Below, one piece after another: positions 5,993 through 7,602 of a DNA stretch of 7,602 nt. The stretch comes from Spirochaetales bacterium (GTDB lineage Bacteria > Spirochaetota > Spirochaetia > DSM-16054 > Sediminispirochaetaceae). Within the stretch, counting starts at the first letter, position 1; each line of letters starts with the position of its first letter. The notes below the pieces were generated by a model. It saw nothing but the letters and a program-made list of their open reading frames with translations, had not been told where the DNA came from and searched no databases. A program made the position numbers and the translations under genes. Location of the stretch: NCBI GenBank assembly GCA_021767325.1, contig JAASTM010000100.1:1-7602 (forward strand), in the 5' to 3' direction.

Positions 5993-6708
5993 TACAGTAC
6001 TCCTTGTGCAACCAGGGTTGCATACACCGCCCGCATGGTGGTGTCACGGTGTGCCAGTATGTTTTTTACGATCATCGGCCGCACAACCATGCGGGTGATG
6101 AGGCGCTGGCCGAGCTGCTGGATGGGGTAGGTGCTGCCCCGCTGGATGTCGCGTACCATTTTCGTGCCGAGCCGGCGCGCCGCTTCAGCCTGTGGCGACT
6201 CGGAGTTCAGGGCGGTATCTCTTACAGCCGCGCCGACCCAGCCCGAGACATAGGCCCGGCCGAAAAAGCCGGTGGAATAGCTGCGGGCCAGCTTTTTGGC
6301 CACCGCCTTGGCACCAATTGCCCCGGCGGTGGAGATCCCGGCAAAGTACTTTCCCTTGAGTGCAGAGGTGTAGACCGCCAGCAGGCCGAGCCGGTCGGTG
6401 ATGAAGTTCTTCATGCGGGCGGTCGGCTCGAGGCCGTAGGAGGGCGAGGCCAGGATGATGCCGTCGGCGGCCTGCAGTTTTGCTCTGAGCATTTCCATGT
6501 CATCCGGAATCACGCAGTGGCCGGCGCTCATGCAGAACTGCGATGTCCCGTTCGACAGGCAGCCGCGGCAGAACTCAATTCGGTGGTCGCGGAGGAAGAT
6601 ATGTTCCGTGTCGGCCCCGGCCTTTCGGGCGGACTGCAGGGCCGCCTCTGCCAAGGCGGCAGTATTGCCAGTTTTATTCGGGCTGCCGTTTATTACTATG
6701 ATTTTCAT
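5992..6708 (-). CDS. Flavodoxin-fold NAD(P)H-dependent FMN oxidoreductase (possible iron-sulfur flavoprotein relative)
   Basis: The 238-residue product begins with MKIIVINGSPNKTGNTAALA, the first strand and FMN-phosphate loop (GSPNKTGNT, 8-16) of NADPH-dependent FMN reductases. The strand and loop ADGIILASPSYGLEPTARMKNFITDRLG (81-108) forms the second flavin contact, and GKYFAGISTAGAIG (119-132) the third. Between them lies a cysteine cluster, C47-x2-C50-x8-C59-x5-C65, followed by IPDDM. Related iron-sulfur flavoproteins have a tighter four-cysteine motif here, so 4Fe-4S binding is possible but not sure. Residues about 185-238 form a helical C-terminal tail longer than in simple flavodoxins. 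Likely roles are reduction of quinones or electrophilic compounds in the cytoplasm. I chose the ATG at 6706-6708, with GGAGAG five bases upstream, over an ATG at 6742-6744 that lies inside the operator and would precede the expected transcription start. It heads the operon with TetR and GNAT. Confidence 0.9.
   Translation of the reverse strand: MKIIVINGSPNKTGNTAALAEAALQSARKAGADTEHIFLRDHRIEFCRGCLSNGTSQFCMSAGHCVIPDDMEMLRAKLQAADGIILASPSYGLEPTARMKNFITDRLGLLAVYTSALKGKYFAGISTAGAIGAKAVAKKLARSYSTGFFGRAYVSGWVGAAVRDTALNSESPQAEAARRLGTKMVRDIQRGSTYPIQQLGQRLITRMVVRPMIVKNILAHRDTTMRAVYATLVAQGVL
6000..6005 (-). promoter_or_regulatory. Ribosome-binding site that fixes the GTG start of the TetR gene
   Basis: AAGGAG on the minus strand lies within the last codons of the flavoprotein gene, seven bases before the GTG at 5990-5992. 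It is a near-perfect Shine-Dalgarno and is the reason to prefer the GTG over the ATG five codons later. Confidence 0.75.
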
Positions 6709-6724
6709 TTTCACTCTCCATCTA

Positions 6725-6744
6725 ATGTTAGTAAGTACTAACAT
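6725..6744. promoter_or_regulatory. 20-bp perfect palindrome, predicted TetR-family operator
   Basis: ATGTTAGTA-AG-TACTAACAT is a perfect 9-2-9 inverted repeat. Its length, symmetry and TTAGT...ACTAA core resemble operators of TetR-family repressors, which bind as dimers to 15-20 bp palindromes. It lies 16 bases upstream of the flavoprotein start codon and starts exactly where the predicted -10 box (6745-6750) ends, so a bound repressor would cover the transcription start near 6738. The TetR gene is the second gene of the operon it precedes, fitting autoregulation. No second copy was found elsewhere in the window. Confidence 0.8.
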
Positions 6745-6773
6745 ACATTAAGGATTTCATGCCGACGCGTCAA
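6745..6773 (-). promoter_or_regulatory. Predicted promoter of the flavoprotein-TetR-GNAT operon
   Basis: On the minus strand a TTGACG -35 box (five of six bases) at 6768-6773 is followed after 17 bases by TAATGT at 6745-6750. The latter matches TATAAT at only three positions, but these are the most important ones (first T, second A, last T). The predicted start near 6738 falls inside the palindrome and leaves a leader of about 30 bases holding the GGAGAG Shine-Dalgarno. A weak -10 box fits a promoter that is normally repressed. Confidence 0.5.
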
Positions 6774-6843
6774 GCCTTGAATGCTCTACTGTGACTGCGA
6801 CGAGCTATGATAGGCTCAAGGCCCGCGGCAGCGGCCCGTCAGA

Positions 6844-7206
6844 CTATCTGTCAGCGGACCCCACCGCCTGGAGTGCTGTTTCGGCCAGGTTGCGCAGAGC
6901 CTGCTCGTCGTCGTCGCCGGCCAGCCGGTTGGAGCGCAGCGCCCCGCACTTTCGGCAGCGGTGCAGGAGGGCGGTGTCTCCACCCTCCCGAACCCACAAT
7001 CCGATCGGCTCCATGATTCCCCGGCAGAGCTCCTTGCGGTCGCCGGGGGTGATGTCTACGTGCAGGCTGTACAGGCAGTAGGGACAGTGGTTACGCTGGC
7101 TTGTTCCAGGAGCCCAGGCATGGACCGGGGCCCCGCAGTTTCGGCAGATAAATGCGCCGTCCCGGCTGCTATTTTTATCAGTATATGTGTATTGGTTGCG
7201 TTTCAT
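6844..7206 (-). CDS. RNHCP-domain zinc-ribbon protein
   Basis: The 120-residue protein carries the RNHCP domain (PF12647), named after the five residues found here at 38-42. Residues 17-70 hold a first zinc ribbon formed by C21-x2-C24 and C41-x2-C44, followed by the family's conserved YSLHVD...PGDR.......GIMEPIGLW. A second half has C84-x2-C87 in HRCRKCGALRSNRLAGDDD, again typical, ending with a short acidic helical tail. C61 is also conserved in character. The biochemical role is not known to me; zinc ribbons with basic residues suggest RNA or ribosome contact. The ATG follows the TAA of rsgA with no gap, and AGGA lies ten bases upstream inside rsgA, so the two are co-translated. That tie suggests a role in ribosome assembly or translation, which is inference. 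Confidence 0.92.
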   Translation of the reverse strand: MKRNQYTYTDKNSSRDGAFICRNCGAPVHAWAPGTSQRNHCPYCLYSLHVDITPGDRKELCRGIMEPIGLWVREGGDTALLHRCRKCGALRSNRLAGDDDEQALRNLAETALQAVGSADR

Positions 7207-7602
7207 TTAGTGCAAGTCCTGTTTCCCTTTCTTGATCTGGCGGGAGAACTTGGCGATGTCCTTCCATTTTTTCTCCCGCTCGCGTCTAAGGCGTTCGTAT
7301 TCTCTTGAAGCGGCGTATTCCATTTCACGCTTCAGTTTCAAGTAGTTTTGGTATCTCTCCTGGCTCAGGGTTCCATCTCCGAGGGCTTCGGCAACGGCGC
7401 AGCCGGGCTCACCTTCATGGGCACAGTCGGAAAACTTACATTCGGCGGCCAGAGCTTCGACCTCTTCGATGACATCGTTAAAGGCCGAGTTCAGTCCGTC
7501 GGCGTCCGACCATAATCCGACCTCACGGATGCCCGGCGAGTCGATAATGCAGCCCAATCCGGGGACAAGGAAGAGTTCGCGCAGCGAGGTGGTATGACGG
7601 CC
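7207..7602 (-). CDS. rsgA: Small ribosomal subunit biogenesis GTPase RsgA, C-terminal part (5' end outside window)
   Basis: The frame runs in from the window edge and ends at TAA (7207-7209), giving the last 131 residues. It opens with GRHTTSLREL, the switch I segment after the P-loop of the circularly permuted RsgA GTPase. It then has GCIIDSPGIREVGLW with the DxPG (G3) motif at 21-24. Residues 51-70 form the zinc-binding domain typical of RsgA, CKFSDCAHEGEPGCAV with ligands C55, C60, H62 and C68. A long basic, charged C-terminal helix follows (about 80-131). RsgA binds the 30S subunit late in assembly, and ribosome-stimulated GTP hydrolysis releases it. The N-terminal OB fold and the G4, G5 and G1 motifs lie beyond the window. 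It is followed with no gap by the RNHCP gene. Confidence 0.95.
   Translation of the reverse strand, partial: GRHTTSLRELFLVPGLGCIIDSPGIREVGLWSDADGLNSAFNDVIEEVEALAAECKFSDCAHEGEPGCAVAEALGDGTLSQERYQNYLKLKREMEYAASREYERLRREREKKWKDIAKFSRQIKKGKQDLH

Noticed and set aside
5923..6741. Plus-strand open frame of 272 codons antisense to the flavoprotein gene
   Set aside because: Its composition is that of a mirrored coding frame (rich in Gly, Arg and Ala), no domain is visible, and it runs through the operator and opposite strand promoter region.
6709..6744. 12-codon upstream extension of the flavoprotein gene
   Set aside because: It would start inside the palindrome and at or upstream of the predicted transcription start; the family's N-terminus begins at MKIIVINGSP with a good Shine-Dalgarno.
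6774..6822. Possible terminator after the RNHCP gene: hairpin GAGC...GCTC around 6802-6817 and inverted repeat GCCTTGA (6774-6780) / TCAAGGC (6816-6822)
   Set aside because: The short stem is imperfect, the longer repeat spans a 35-base loop, and no T-run follows on the minus strand, so it is not a convincing intrinsic terminator.

Overview
The window is compact bacterial DNA with a fairly high GC content. All nine protein-coding genes I can support lie on the minus strand, so transcription runs from high to low coordinates. There are no RNA genes, insertion sequences, CRISPR arrays or long repeats. The organism cannot be named from this sequence. An exported protein ending its signal peptide in LPAQ, an RsgA-RNHCP gene pair, and sigma70-like promoters in short AT-rich gaps would fit a free-living spirochaete or another mid-to-high-GC bacterium. 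That is only a weak inference.

In transcription order, the window opens inside rsgA, the GTPase of 30S ribosome assembly (7207-7602, 3' part only). Its stop codon directly abuts the start of a small RNHCP zinc-ribbon protein (6844-7206). A gap of 135 bases (6709-6843) follows and carries the clearest regulatory signal here. A TTGACG/TAATGT promoter is followed immediately by a perfect 9-2-9 palindrome (6725-6744) that looks like a TetR-family operator covering the transcription start.

That promoter drives a flavodoxin-fold flavoprotein (5992-6708), a TetR regulator (5330-5992) and a GNAT acetyltransferase (4848-5333). These three have overlapping stop and start codons and good Shine-Dalgarno sequences. 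The simplest reading is an autoregulated stress or xenobiotic-response operon. Next come a class I methyltransferase (4073-4825), whose start lacks a Shine-Dalgarno but sits just below an extended -10 box, suggesting a leaderless message, and a tandem-GNAT protein (3218-4072) that begins with TTG directly after the methyltransferase stop.

A second unit, 2717-3166 plus 540-2720, pairs a PNPOx-like split-barrel flavoprotein with a 726-residue PEP-synthase-like enzyme through an ATGA overlap. The large protein keeps the ATP-grasp domain and the swivelling phosphohistidine domain but lacks the C-terminal PEP/pyruvate-binding barrel. This is the architecture of rifampicin phosphotransferases rather than true PEP synthases, but with a shorter, unrecognised middle domain. 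Its substrate is unknown, and this pair is the best candidate here for undescribed chemistry. Last, after an AT-rich promoter region, comes the 5' part of a gene for an exported protein of unknown function (1-407).
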